Shown: positions 36,710-45,594 of the stretch, piece by piece
Position numbering within the stretch: position 1 is the first letter of the stretch
How the letters are laid out: every line of letters begins with the position of its first letter
Assembly (NCBI RefSeq): GCF_000147875.1
Contig: NC_014507.1
Coordinates: 62,001 to 126,000 of the forward strand
DNA length: 64,000 bases
Source: Methanolacinia petrolearia DSM 11571
Lineage (GTDB): Archaea; Halobacteriota; Methanomicrobia; Methanomicrobiales; Methanomicrobiaceae
Reading direction: 5' to 3'
Made by a program: the position numbers and the translations under genes
Notes under the pieces: generated by a model
The model's input: the letters and a program-made list of their open reading frames with translations, nothing else
What the model was told of the DNA's origin: nothing
Database searches by the model: none

Positions 36710-39295
36710 ATGGACTTCCAGTCTTCTTTGAATAAACGAAATCTGATAGTATTAATTTTAATTATCGTTTTTGCCTATTTCGCGTTCTGGATGAGAATGA
36801 TTCCTGCGGAAGGGCTGGTATCGTCTGCGGGGGTGGATCTCCTCGGAAACGACCCGTGGTACAATCTCCGCGAGATCGAAGTGATGGTGAGCAATTCCCT
36901 CCAGTATCCGTGGTTTGACCCTATGACCTATTACCCGTACGGTACGGATAATTTCTGGGGACCACTGTTTCCGATGATTGCCTCGGTTATGTGCATTCTT
37001 GCAGGTGCATCTACAAGGCCCGAGATAATGTATGTGTCGTCCTTCCTTCCTCCTCTCATGGCGGCTGCGATGGTTCCGGTAACTTACTTTGTTGCAGAGA
37101 GGGTGTATAACTGGAAGGCCGGGCTTGCTGCGGCCTTTATAGTCTCTTTTGTAGGTGGACAATATTTTTACAGGTCGCTTTTTGCATTTGTAGATCACCA
37201 CATTGCGGAGGTATTCTTCAGCACCCTGTTCTGCCTGGCTTATATTGCATATCTGGTTTATGTGAATAAACATCCGGTAGACTTTAGGGATAAGGAATCA
37301 CTTAAGATTCCAGCTCTCATAGCAGTCGGTTCCGGAATCGCCTATACTCTTGGTCTTTATGTCATGCCGACCATGGCGCTCTTCGCCCTGCTTGTTGCAA
37401 TATTCACAGGACTGATGTTCATAATAAACAGTTACAGGAACGTATCCTCGGAGTACCTTGTTCTTGCCAATACCGTAACATTCCTCGTTGCAATTGCCGG
37501 TCTCCTGGTTCTCGGATTGCACCATTCCGGCACTTCAATGATAAGATATTCCATGGGCCATGTTTATGCCTATCTTGCTCTTATTGTCGGCACTCTGGTT
37601 CTTTACGGATTAAGGAGAGCACTGAATGAGAAGCCCTGGCATTATTATCTCGGTTCTGTTATTGCATTCGGGGTAGTTGCAATTGCATTTATGATCGTTG
37701 CAATGCCGGATTTTTACGGAACATTCTTATCTGGCCTGGCAGGGTTCTTCGGTTATTCCGCCCAACTGACCACGATAGAGGAAGCGCAGAACTGGAGCCT
37801 TGATAAAGCGTGGAGTTCGTTCAATGTCGGTATTATTCTTATGATCCTTGGGCTCTTTGCTTCGGTGTTCCTGTATCTAAAAGAGAAGAAGGAGACCTTC
37901 ATCTTCATACTCGTATGGTCGCTTTTGATAATTTACTCGACAACAATCCAGGTACGCTATGAATATTATCTTGGTGTTAATATTGCAATTCTCACGGGAA
38001 TCCTTACTGCATGCACCCTGAGTTATGGCTGGTCGGAGATTGAAAAGATCCTCTCCGGATTAAAATCCGAACAGCAGGCTCCACCCCAGGAGGAGAGCAA
38101 AAAGAAGGGCAAAGGTAAGAACCAGCCAAAAGCACTCCCTAAAAAGAAGCCTGTCAATTCAGGAAAGATCATCCCGTTTGCTGCCGTGGTTGTTTTCATC
38201 GCAGCATTTGCCTACGTGATGGTTCCTGTAGACATCAATACCTCTGAAGTGATGAAGAACTACGGAGGAATGACCTATGACTGGAAAGAGGCGCTGGAAT
38301 GGTTCGGGGAAAACTCTCCGGAGACAGGGATAGATTATTACGCAATCTACGACAGGGCTGATTATACCAATCCGCCGGAATCCTATGGTGTGATGTCGTG
38401 GTGGGATTACGGCCACTGGATAACCTTCATCTCGGAAAGGCCGCCGAATGCCAACCCGTTCCAGGAGGGTGTAGCAGGTTCCAACGGTGCTGCTGCATAT
38501 TTCATCCAGCAGTCAGAGGAAGAATCGAATGCGATACTCGACAATCTCAACACCCGGTACGTTATTACGGATGCAGAGATGGATTCAGGTGACGGAAAAT
38601 TCTGGGCGATGTCGACATGGTATGATCCCGAGGTTCAGTCGGCACCATATCTCGAGCATTTCCTCAATATCAATAGCGATAATTCTTATAGCGTCGTTAC
38701 GTTCTATACGCCTGAATATTACAATACGATGATTTCACGTCTGCACAACTTTGACGGTTCGATGGTTGATCCTTCCCAGGTGGTATATATCGAGTACGTT
38801 GACGGAGCGGCGTATGGTTCTCCGTATCCCATTCTCTCGGCAGCTACAATGCTTGGTTTCAACGAGGCCGAAGCCAAAGCTGAAGAGTTCAATGCGGCGA
38901 ACGCCGGAACCGGCAAAGCGGCTGAAATACTGAGCTGGAATGTCCTTGTACCTGATGGGAAGGTGCCTGCACTTCAGCATTATCGTCTTATCCATGAATC
39001 CCCGACAAACATTCTTGAGGCAAACAATCAGGATCTTAAGTATGTCAAGGTCTTCGAGTATGTCCCGGGAGCTGTAATCAACGGGGAAGGGACGATTAAA
39101 ATCGATCTTGAGACAGGCACAGGCAGGCAGTTTTCGTATATGCAGGAGAGTGTCGACGGCCGGTTTATAGTTCCGTATTCGACCACCGGTGCAAACGGGG
39201 ACGTAATGCCTCTTGGCGACTACACGATAGTCGAGACGGGCGAGACCTTCAGCGTATCCGAAGATGCCGTGATGAACGGTCTCACGATCAACTAA
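36710..39295 (+). CDS. aglB: Oligosaccharyltransferase AglB (STT3 family)
   Basis: The 861-residue integral membrane enzyme moves the glycan from dolichyl phosphate to asparagine in exported proteins. About 13 helices are followed by a lysine-rich loop (about 450-480), one more helix (about 487-503) and a soluble catalytic C-terminal domain. The catalytic signature SWWDYGHW is at residues 563-570, and the first acidic metal-site motif GNDPWYN is at about 46-52. It is single-copy in the window, divergent from asnB. A T10 run right after the stop should terminate it. Confidence 0.95.
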   Translation: MDFQSSLNKRNLIVLILIIVFAYFAFWMRMIPAEGLVSSAGVDLLGNDPWYNLREIEVMVSNSLQYPWFDPMTYYPYGTDNFWGPLFPMIASVMCILAGASTRPEIMYVSSFLPPLMAAAMVPVTYFVAERVYNWKAGLAAAFIVSFVGGQYFYRSLFAFVDHHIAEVFFSTLFCLAYIAYLVYVNKHPVDFRDKESLKIPALIAVGSGIAYTLGLYVMPTMALFALLVAIFTGLMFIINSYRNVSSEYLVLANTVTFLVAIAGLLVLGLHHSGTSMIRYSMGHVYAYLALIVGTLVLYGLRRALNEKPWHYYLGSVIAFGVVAIAFMIVAMPDFYGTFLSGLAGFFGYSAQLTTIEEAQNWSLDKAWSSFNVGIILMILGLFASVFLYLKEKKETFIFILVWSLLIIYSTTIQVRYEYYLGVNIAILTGILTACTLSYGWSEIEKILSGLKSEQQAPPQEESKKKGKGKNQPKALPKKKPVNSGKIIPFAAVVVFIAAFAYVMVPVDINTSEVMKNYGGMTYDWKEALEWFGENSPETGIDYYAIYDRADYTNPPESYGVMSWWDYGHWITFISERPPNANPFQEGVAGSNGAAAYFIQQSEEESNAILDNLNTRYVITDAEMDSGDGKFWAMSTWYDPEVQSAPYLEHFLNINSDNSYSVVTFYTPEYYNTMISRLHNFDGSMVDPSQVVYIEYVDGAAYGSPYPILSAATMLGFNEAEAKAEEFNAANAGTGKAAEILSWNVLVPDGKVPALQHYRLIHESPTNILEANNQDLKYVKVFEYVPGAVINGEGTIKIDLETGTGRQFSYMQESVDGRFIVPYSTTGANGDVMPLGDYTIVETGETFSVSEDAVMNGLTIN

Positions 39296-39299
39296 AATC

Positions 39300-39309
39300 T
39301 TTTTTTTTT
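39300..39309 (+). terminator. Oligo-T terminator after aglB
   Basis: Ten consecutive T follow the aglB stop by four bases, a typical archaeal termination signal without a hairpin. Confidence 0.7.
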
Positions 39310-39364
39310 CGAATTTTTAAATTTCAGTTCTTAAGCTGGCAACTCTTGTGCAAGTTCTCTCTTT

Positions 39365-39498
39365 TCATTATCGAATGAGGTGACCGAAGGTCGTCATAGG
39401 AATCGGTGGGGGTAGTTCTTCGGTTGCCCCGGCCGGGAAGAAAGTTAAGAATCGATGACCGGCGTGGCAGGGTTAAAGGTAAGTGGAATATTCCACTT
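39365..39498. other. GC-rich structured gap between aglB and ycaO ends
   Basis: The convergent gap holds a GC-richer block with several inverted repeats: GACC/GGTC with a GAA loop near 39377-39387, GCCGG/CCGGC near 39433-39463 and, at 39481-39498, the perfect 18-base palindrome AAGTGGAATATTCCACTT followed by a T-rich stretch. A 90-codon minus-strand frame here has no ribosome site and an unusual composition, so I do not call it a gene. An ncRNA or a two-way terminator is possible. Confidence 0.4.
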
Positions 39499-39549
39499 TC
39501 TTTCTCATAATCCCGGCAATATAATTGAAAAAGAAAAAAATCGTTTATA

Positions 39550-40740
39550 TCAATGTCTTCTTCTGACTCTCGTCTTGTCCATATATGAGACTTCAAGGCC
39601 TGGAATGACTACCCTTACGACAGGAACGGGGGTCTTCGAGAGATCGCACACACAGACTCTTTCTGCATGCCCTTCCAGCTCTTCAAGGGTGACTTTAAGG
39701 TCTTCGTCGATATATTCCGTGCTCTTGTCCGGAATCTCCGAGAGTTTTATACTCTCGGCCTCATCGGTAAACCACATCCTGTTAATTCTCTTGAGCCTCT
39801 CATAGCCTGCCTTTTCTATGAGCATCCGGCGTTTCGGGTCTTCACGTCCTCCTTTAAGCGAGCTTCCCCTGCTCTGTGCAACCTCAGTTAGCGCCCTCAG
39901 GACGGCGATCTCCGGGTTGAGATGAGTGCCCGATCCCATTACAAGGAGAGAAGGGTCTTTCGTAAGGGTGTCGTCCCCTCCTGCCGCAACCGTGGGAACG
40001 CCGGTCTTTGCATCGATCAGCCACAGGTGGATCTTAACTCCGTTGTCTTCGAATATATCGAGGAGCTCCTTTGCCGGGCCTTCCTTGTCTACAATAATCT
40101 TTTTGCCCATCGATCTTGCATTCTCCGCATCGCTCAGGGCATCTCTTTCAATGACCTCGAAGATCGCATGGAGGATTGCCTCCTCGATAACGTTTCCGCT
40201 CGCAAGGCCGTTCGTATCGCTCCTGAACAGCTGCTGTGCCATGCCTACCGGATCATACGGGTGGAATACCGCATTGCTGGGGACGTAAATCTCCTCTTCG
40301 TTCATCATATCCCATGACGGAGTCCAGTGCAGCTTTTCACCGCTTTCAAGCGGACGGGGGAGTATGAGGTCGGCCGGGTCGACAGCAGTTGCAGGCCCCA
40401 TGCCATCGAAGCTTTCATGGATCATGCTCTCTCCCCTGTACTCTGCGCTGTACCTCTCGATCGCCTCCATCATGGCCGAAACTTCGGCATGGACGGGACG
40501 GGTCCCTTTGCCTGCATGCATCCTTGTAGCACCCGGTTTGGCTCCCGGCCTCGATGCAGAGTATACGGGGATGCCGAGCCTGTCGAGTCCAGTTATATCT
40601 TCAACCTCGACAACACCGATCTCGGGCATAAGCGGTTTAATCTTTTCAAGTGTTTTTTCCGGGGCCGTCACTCTGTGCGTTCCGTCGAAGTACTCCTTCT
40701 TTATCCTGTTTATCCTGATGGGGTCGATATGGGTGAACAT
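39550..40740 (-). CDS. ycaO: YcaO-domain protein, methanogenesis marker 1
   Basis: The 396-residue protein is an ATP-dependent YcaO enzyme. The ATP-site pattern (AEVSAMMEAIERYSAE near residue 86; EAILHAIFEVIERDAL near residue 187; VLRALTEVAQSRGSS near residue 286) is complete. In methanogens this family (marker 1) makes the thioglycine in McrA, with TfuA where present; no tfuA lies nearby. The start at 40740 faces the DUF2098 gene across a short AT-rich promoter. It is placed between aglB and nikR without an operon partner. Confidence 0.93.
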   Translation of the reverse strand: MFTHIDPIRINRIKKEYFDGTHRVTAPEKTLEKIKPLMPEIGVVEVEDITGLDRLGIPVYSASRPGAKPGATRMHAGKGTRPVHAEVSAMMEAIERYSAEYRGESMIHESFDGMGPATAVDPADLILPRPLESGEKLHWTPSWDMMNEEEIYVPSNAVFHPYDPVGMAQQLFRSDTNGLASGNVIEEAILHAIFEVIERDALSDAENARSMGKKIIVDKEGPAKELLDIFEDNGVKIHLWLIDAKTGVPTVAAGGDDTLTKDPSLLVMGSGTHLNPEIAVLRALTEVAQSRGSSLKGGREDPKRRMLIEKAGYERLKRINRMWFTDEAESIKLSEIPDKSTEYIDEDLKVTLEELEGHAERVCVCDLSKTPVPVVRVVIPGLEVSYMDKTRVRRRH

Positions 40741-40798
40741 CTCTATGTGATGTTTGGAAAACCAACTTTATATTTTAGATGCACTTAACAGACTGTTA

Positions 40799-41083
40799 AT
40801 GGAAAATGCAACTATAGCTCCCGGTTCATTGGTGAGATATCCGCGGACCGGAACTTCAGGCAAGGCAACAGGTTCGAAGATCATCGACGGAAGAGAGTTC
40901 GTCCTTATCGATTCGACAGGTATGTATTACCGGGCGGATCAGCTCATTATCGTAGATTCGGTGACAGAGAAGCGGGAGAGAGGCGAAGAAAAAGGAATAG
41001 AACGCTTTAAAGCTGAAAAAAAGCTGACCAACGAAGACATCCGGGATGCTTTCGACGATGTCACCGGTGTAGGAGCGGGATAA
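40799..41083 (+). CDS. DUF2098 family protein
   Basis: A 94-residue protein of a methanogen-restricted family of unknown function. Its first half is a small beta-rich SH3-like fold (PGSLVRYPRTGTSGKATG, then GREFVLIDSTGMYYRADQL) and the second a charged helix. I start at ATG 40799, because the TATA-like TTTATATTT lies at 40768-40776, inside the longer frame that would begin at 40754. The mRNA is then leaderless or nearly so. It is divergent from ycaO with a shared promoter region, which supports a link to methanogenesis. It is convergent with nikR. Confidence 0.8.
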   Translation: MENATIAPGSLVRYPRTGTSGKATGSKIIDGREFVLIDSTGMYYRADQLIIVDSVTEKRERGEEKGIERFKAEKKLTNEDIRDAFDDVTGVGAG

Positions 41084-41088
41084 AAAAA

Positions 41089-41511
41089 TTATTCTTCTAT
41101 AGGGATTGTGGTCAGTTTTACCGAATCCACTCCCTTCTGGGCCATGAGGCTCTCTGCAATCTTTTTGATCTTCCCGGCATCTCCCCTGACAAGTATTATT
41201 TCAAGGCACTTGTCATGTGTAACATGCGCATGAAGCGATGACTGGATAATATCAAGATGTTCGTGCTGGATCTCGGTCAGCACCTGCAGGAGTCCTCTCT
41301 GTTCATGGTCGTAGACCATCGTTATGACACCCTGTCTCTCACCCTCAACATCGGACATCCACTGGTAGTATGTGATATAACTCCTGATTGCGTCCCTGAT
41401 ACCTTCTGATCTTGATGAATATCCCCTGTATTCCAGGATTGTATCAAATTTGTCGAGAAGGTTCTTCGGAAGCGATATGCCTATCCTTGATAGATCGGAT
41501 TCATGCGTCAT
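41089..41511 (-). CDS. nikR: Nickel-responsive regulator NikR
   Basis: The 140-residue protein joins an N-terminal ribbon-helix-helix domain (RIGISLPKNLLDKFDTIL, GYSSRSEGIRDAIRSYI) to a C-terminal ACT-like nickel domain. The metal ligands are present as H-H-H-C (HEHLD, SLHAHVTHDKCLEI). It should repress nickel uptake genes when nickel is plentiful; none lies in the window. I start at ATG 41511, eight bases after AAGGTG; ATG 41517 and 41538 are in-frame alternatives. A link to ycaO is plausible because McrA needs nickel F430, but that is inference. Confidence 0.92.
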   Translation of the reverse strand: MTHESDLSRIGISLPKNLLDKFDTILEYRGYSSRSEGIRDAIRSYITYYQWMSDVEGERQGVITMVYDHEQRGLLQVLTEIQHEHLDIIQSSLHAHVTHDKCLEIILVRGDAGKIKKIAESLMAQKGVDSVKLTTIPIEE

Positions 41512-41684
41512 TTTCATTTCACCTTTTCCTTTCTGCAATGTTAGGATGTATTACTGTTTGTGTCTTTTATTAAAAGTGTTTCTTACTTGATATGCAGTTT
41601 CAATCCTGTCTCATGATATTTTTATCATGCTTTTTTGATCCGGATAATTAAATTAAAGTTTATGTAAGTAAAAATAATTTTAAT

Positions 41685-42210
41685 ATGGGGTGCTAAACTT
41701 ACGACCGGGAGTGTTGAAATAAGGAAGATCAATATACCTGACAATATCGGTGTCAGGGACGACTTCCTGGAGACTGCAAGATCGATATCATGTCTGCCTG
41801 TCGAACATTCGGTCGTCTTCGATGCTTCGGGAAATATTATTGAAAGGAATACTTCGGGGGAGAGGAACAGGATATTTATCTGGCAGGCGGATCTCTTCAG
41901 GCTGTCCGGAAAGATATTCATGCATAACCACCCGTCGGGAACCTCATTTTCGCTCAGCGATGTCCATACGGCATGCATGCTGGGGATGGCGGGTATGGTT
42001 GCGGTCACGAGCAAATACATCTATTGTCTCTTTCCCCCGGAGGAAAAGGACAATTTCATGCGAAGCGACTATGCCGATATTGTCCGGTGCTATACGGTGA
42101 GATGCAGGACGCTTCCCCTGTCGAGGAGGTTTAAATCGCCAGATCTTGCATGGGAGCACGTTGCCATCGATATGGGCCTTCGCTATCTTCGTATTGCTTT
42201 CCCTGGTTAA
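41685..42210 (+). pseudogene. RadC-like JAMM/MPN domain gene with a one-base start lesion
   Basis: The frame ending at 42210 carries a JAMM metalloprotease motif HNHPSGTSFSLSD (about 41923-41961) and an upstream glutamate region (PVEHSVVFDASGN), as in RadC-type MPN domains. Between the in-frame TAA at 41665 and the ATG at 41920, inside the motif, the frame has no ATG, GTG or TTG. An ATG at 41685 is followed by four G; with three G it would read MGAKLTTGSVEIRK directly into the frame. This suggests a one-base insertion in the G-run, either real or a sequencing error. The family is seen again in the gene at 60079. Confidence 0.75.
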
Positions 42211-42373
42211 TTTAAGTTACATTCTCGATCGAATCTTTAAAAAAGGGGAGTATATTGAGGATCAGGCCGTTTTAGGATACCAAATACCGAAAACATTTAT
42301 AATGATCTGGTGTCCGTGACAGAGTACGTATAAGTATCCGGGTCTTACATATATAAGGGAGGTTAGGATAGTA

Positions 42374-43609
42374 GTGAGCGATCCATTAATACCAGGAGTA
42401 AATATCGGTCTTGTAGGCCACGTAGACCACGGGAAGACCACTTTGGTCTCAGGTCTTACCGGCCAGTGGACAGACAGGCACAGTGAGGAAATTAAACGCG
42501 GAATCTCGATCAGGCTCGGATACGCGGACGCAACCTTTTACAGGTGTCCGAAGTGCAAGGGTGCTGATGCATTTACCACGGAGAGCATATGCCCCGAATG
42601 CGGCAGCGAGTGCGAACCTTTCAGGACGGTTTCTTTCGTAGATGCACCGGGCCATGAGACGCTTATGGCGACCATGCTCTCGGGTTCGGCACTTATGGAC
42701 GGGGCGATGCTTGTAATCGCCGCAAACGAGAAATGCCCGCAGCCCCAGACAAAGGAGCACCTGATGGCGCTTGAGCTTGTCGGAATCGAGAATATCGTTA
42801 TAGTGCAGAACAAGATTGATGTGGTTTCCCAGGAACAGGCGCTTGCTCACTACAAGGAGATTAAGAAATTTGTAAAGGGAACTATCGCCGAGAACGCCCC
42901 GGTGGTTCCTGTTTCTGCACAGAAAGGTATCAATATCGGTGCACTGATCCAGGCACTCGACGAGTACATACCGGTCCCCGAGAGAGACCCTGACGACGAT
43001 CCCATAATGCTTATCGCAAGATCGTTCGACATCAACAAACCGGGATGCAGCTGGCGTGACGTCAAAGGCGGCGTTATCGGTGGTTCACTCACACAAGGTG
43101 TCCTCAAAGAGGGCGACGATATAGAGATCCGCCCGGGTATGAAGGTCGAGGCCGAAAACCAGGTCCGTTGGGACCCGATCATGACAAAGGTTACATCGAT
43201 CAATGCGGGCAAAAACAGGGTTACAGAGGCAACTCCGGGCGGTCTCCTCGGTGTCGGCACAAAACTCGATCCCGCACTTACCAAGAGCGACGCTCTTGCA
43301 GGCCAGGTTGCCGGGCTTGTCGGAAAGATGCCCCCGGTATGGAGCCGTATGGCCTTTAAGGTCTCTCTTATGGAGAGGGTCGTCGGATCAGACGATGAAT
43401 TTACAATCGAGCCCCTGAAGCACAAGGAGCCTCTGATGCTCTCCGTCGGAACCGCAGTTACGGTAGGTGTCGTTGTAAATGTCAAGAAGGATATCGTCGA
43501 TGTCGTTCTCAAGAGGCCGGTCTGTGTCGCAGTCGGCTCGAGGATTGCAATCAGCCGTCAGGTCGGAGGCCGATGGCGCCTGATAGGAATGGGGACTCTG
43601 GTCGAGTGA
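42374..43609 (+). CDS. eif2g: Translation initiation factor aIF2, gamma subunit
   Basis: The 411-residue GTPase brings initiator tRNA to the ribosome. The G motifs [16 protein letters not shown] and NKID are present, and a zinc knuckle (CPKCKG...CPECGSEC, about residues 56-77) lies in the G domain, as in all aIF2-gamma. It starts with GTG behind GGGAGG. A TATA-like AACATTTATAATG (42292-42304) lies some 75 bases upstream. It opens the block of translation and transcription genes that continues with the PIN protein, overlapping it by four bases. Confidence 0.97.
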   Translation: MSDPLIPGVNIGLVGHVDHGKTTLVSGLTGQWTDRHSEEIKRGISIRLGYADATFYRCPKCKGADAFTTESICPECGSECEPFRTVSFVDAPGHETLMATMLSGSALMDGAMLVIAANEKCPQPQTKEHLMALELVGIENIVIVQNKIDVVSQEQALAHYKEIKKFVKGTIAENAPVVPVSAQKGINIGALIQALDEYIPVPERDPDDDPIMLIARSFDINKPGCSWRDVKGGVIGGSLTQGVLKEGDDIEIRPGMKVEAENQVRWDPIMTKVTSINAGKNRVTEATPGGLLGVGTKLDPALTKSDALAGQVAGLVGKMPPVWSRMAFKVSLMERVVGSDDEFTIEPLKHKEPLMLSVGTAVTVGVVVNVKKDIVDVVLKRPVCVAVGSRIAISRQVGGRWRLIGMGTLVE

Positions 43610-43986
43610 GGGTCCTCCTTGATGCAAACGGCCTGATGGTGCCTGTCCAGTTCAGCGTGGACATATTTACAGCGATCGGGGGGCTCGTCGGCTCTTTTGA
43701 GCCTGTGACTCTCGAAGGTGTTGTAAGGGAGCTCGAAGGGCTTTCGAAGGGCCGCGGCAGGGATGCGGCGGCGGCGAAGGTCGGACTTTCCCTTGCAAAG
43801 AGGTGTCTGGTGGAAAAAAGCCCTTTAAGCGGCGTTCCGGTGGACGATATGATAGTAGATTTCGCCGACAGGACCGGCTGTATGGTGATGACCAACGATC
43901 GGCGACTGAGGGAAAGACTGCTTGATAAAAATATTGATGTAATATCCCTTAGAAATCAGAAAACACTTGAGATAATAAGAGGCTGA
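43606..43986 (+). CDS. PIN-domain nuclease (archaeal Fcf1/Utp24-like)
   Basis: The 126-residue protein is a single PIN domain with the acidic residues D6 ([10 protein letters not shown]), an E near residue 38, D in VDDMIVDFA and D in MTNDRRLR. Archaeal genes of this type next to aIF2-gamma are related to Fcf1/Utp24, nucleases that mature the 18S rRNA, so a role in rRNA processing is likely. I start at GTG 43606, which overlaps the aIF2-gamma stop (GTGA); a longer frame from 43573 would run inside that gene. Confidence 0.85.
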   Translation: MRVLLDANGLMVPVQFSVDIFTAIGGLVGSFEPVTLEGVVRELEGLSKGRGRDAAAAKVGLSLAKRCLVEKSPLSGVPVDDMIVDFADRTGCMVMTNDRRLRERLLDKNIDVISLRNQKTLEIIRG

Positions 43987-44016
43987 AGAAAGCCTGAAAA
44001 AACGGGTGAAAAACAG

Positions 44017-44586
44017 ATGTATTATAAAATGAAGCTCATTGACAAGGTGCGCGTGCCTCCCAACCGTCTTGGTGAGGATTTGAGTTCCGTTGTTCTGGAC
44101 GAACTCCAGCAGCAGCTTGAGGGAAGTATCGACAAGGATATCGGGATCTTCATTGCCGTGACAGAGATACACGACATAGGCGAAGGCGACATTATTCCCG
44201 GAGACGGGGCGGTATATTACCATGTCGAGTTCGATGCGGTCGTTCTGCGCCTTGCAATGCAGGAGGTCATCGAGGGTGAGGTCGTCGAAACGACGAGTTT
44301 CGGTGCCTTCGTTTCGCTCGGCCCGATCGACGCGATGCTCCACGTAAGCCAGATATCGGATGATTTCATCAACTATGACGAGAAAAACGGACGCCTGGTC
44401 TGCCAGGAGACACGGAGACAGATCTCTGTCGGCGATATAGTTCGCGGGCGTGTGGTCTCGCTGAGTCTTTCGGAGAGAGACCCGAGGGAGAGTAAGATCG
44501 GCCTTACAATGAGGCAGGCAGGTCTCGGAACGGGTCAGTGGCTTACAGAGGAGATGGAGGCGGAAAAGGCAGATGGCTCCTCGTAA
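44017..44586 (+). CDS. rpo7: RNA polymerase subunit Rpo7 (RpoE')
   Basis: The 189-residue subunit forms the stalk of archaeal RNA polymerase with Rpo4 and binds the emerging RNA. The N-terminal tip domain (about residues 1-80, KLIDKVRVPPNRLG) and the C-terminal S1/OB domain (about 82-180, GEVVETTSFGAFVSLGPIDAMLHVSQI) have normal length. It overlaps spt4 by 14 bases and belongs to the conserved block with aIF2-gamma and S24e. Confidence 0.97.
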   Translation: MYYKMKLIDKVRVPPNRLGEDLSSVVLDELQQQLEGSIDKDIGIFIAVTEIHDIGEGDIIPGDGAVYYHVEFDAVVLRLAMQEVIEGEVVETTSFGAFVSLGPIDAMLHVSQISDDFINYDEKNGRLVCQETRRQISVGDIVRGRVVSLSLSERDPRESKIGLTMRQAGLGTGQWLTEEMEAEKADGSS

Positions 44587-44776
44587 TAAGAAAAATCTTA
44601 GGGTATGCCGCGTATGTCACCATGTAGTCGAAGGCGAGTCGTGCATGACATGCGGCAGCACGAATCTCAGCGAGGACTGGGCAGGTTACCTGTATATAGT
44701 CGACCCGAAGAACTCGGAGATCGCAAAGAAGATGAATATCGATATGCCCGGCAGGTACGCCCTTAAAGTACGCTGA
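44573..44776 (+). CDS. spt4: Transcription elongation factor Spt4 (RpoE'')
   Basis: The 67-residue zinc protein pairs with Spt5 to keep RNA polymerase processive. The zinc site is C-x2-C at residues 12-15 (CRVCH) and C-x2-C at 24-27 (CMTCG). The conserved end AGYLYIVDP...PGRYALKV is intact. It starts inside rpo7, as in many archaea. Confidence 0.96.
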   Translation: MAPRNKKNLRVCRVCHHVVEGESCMTCGSTNLSEDWAGYLYIVDPKNSEIAKKMNIDMPGRYALKVR

Positions 44777-44786
44777 GTCCGTTGAA

Positions 44787-45287
44787 ATGAACTGGTATCT
44801 TCCCGAACGGCACAGGGACAGATTTAAAGAGCCTTTCGGGAGACTCTTCCCTGATATCAGGGCCGCGCTTGAGTATTCAGGCGGCGCACCCGTTTTTGCA
44901 GTTGGTGATGTAGTCACCTACAATCTCGTGAGAAATGATGTAGTCCCCGAGATTGCAGTTATCGACGGAATTACGATGAGGGAGCCGTGCAGCAGGACGC
45001 CCCGTCTTCGTTCGTCGAGATTCGAGGTTGAAAATCCGCCGGGAATGATCACCGGAGAACTTATCGACACTCTTCTGCTTGCACTTGAGTCGAGGCCGGC
45101 GCTCGTTCATGTAAACGGCGAGGAGGACCTTGCTGTTATTCCTCTTGTGAAAATAGTGCCCGACGGGTCTGCGGTTTTTTACGGCCAGCCCGGAGAGGGT
45201 GTCGTCGTGAAGATTGTAGATGAAGAGGCAAGGCGTCTTGCCGACGAACTTTTTTCGCTCTTTGAAGCGGATAACTCCTGTGAGTAA
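44787..45287 (+). CDS. GTP-dependent dephospho-CoA kinase
   Basis: The 166-residue protein belongs to the archaeal DUF359 family, shown to phosphorylate dephospho-CoA with GTP, the last step of CoA synthesis. Family motifs are present: VFAVGDVVTYNLV, PEIAVIDGITMREP, VENPPGMIT, VHVNGEEDLAVIPLV and YGQPGEGVVVK. It follows spt4 by ten bases in the same operon, a common archaeal order. T9 at 45299-45307 ends the transcript. Confidence 0.93.
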   Translation: MNWYLPERHRDRFKEPFGRLFPDIRAALEYSGGAPVFAVGDVVTYNLVRNDVVPEIAVIDGITMREPCSRTPRLRSSRFEVENPPGMITGELIDTLLLALESRPALVHVNGEEDLAVIPLVKIVPDGSAVFYGQPGEGVVVKIVDEEARRLADELFSLFEADNSCE

Positions 45288-45298
45288 TCTTTTAAGTC

Positions 45299-45307
45299 TT
45301 TTTTTGA
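45299..45307 (+). terminator. Oligo-T terminator after dephospho-CoA kinase gene
   Basis: A run of nine T lies about ten bases after the stop. It separates the aIF2-gamma/rpo7 operon from the structured gap and the S24e operon downstream. Confidence 0.65.
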
Positions 45308-45415
45308 ATAGGCATGAGCTCCTGAAGAGGCAGCCCGGGCGCAAAGTTTCTTCGCTTTCAATCAGATACCTGCGAAATTGCGATAGCCCTGCCTGGATGA
45401 AGGTTTGGAGCAAGA

Positions 45416-45494
45416 GGGGATGCTTGTCCATCCCCGATTGCGACTTATCGCGATGAGGGGGAGGGTCATAGGGAGGGGGATTCTCCCCCCTCCC
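45416..45494. repeat. Cluster of three strong hairpins in a non-coding gap
   Basis: Three back-to-back inverted repeats stand in the 300-base gap after the T9 terminator: GGGGATG/CATCCCC with a six-base loop (45416-45435), ATTGCGA/TCGCGAT with a four-base loop (45437-45454), and GGGAGGGGGA/TCCCCCCTCCC (45471-45494). A 78-codon plus-strand frame covers part of it but has no start signals. Upstream, AGGCAG and CTGCCT (about 45329-45395) could close a larger fold. It may be a stable ncRNA or a small mobile palindromic element. Confidence 0.5.
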
Positions 45495-45594
45495 TTAATA
45501 GATTGAATTTAATCTGATACTCACTTAAAATTGAAAATTATAAAATCAGCAGGGCCTTAGTCTGTGCGAAATTTTCATCTAAAAAAAGAGAAGT

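Noticed and set aside
39324-39596. A 90-codon minus-strand frame between aglB and ycaO
   Set aside because: It overlaps the ycaO end, has no ribosome site or promoter, and lies over a GC-rich inverted-repeat block; the sequence looks like structured non-coding DNA.
41750-42100. A 116-codon plus-strand frame over the JAMM gene
   Set aside because: It is rich in arginine and serine and lacks motifs; the JAMM motif lies in another frame.
45220-45456. A 78-codon plus-strand frame after the dephospho-CoA kinase gene
   Set aside because: It starts inside that gene, crosses a T9 terminator and runs into strong hairpins; no ribosome site and no protein character.
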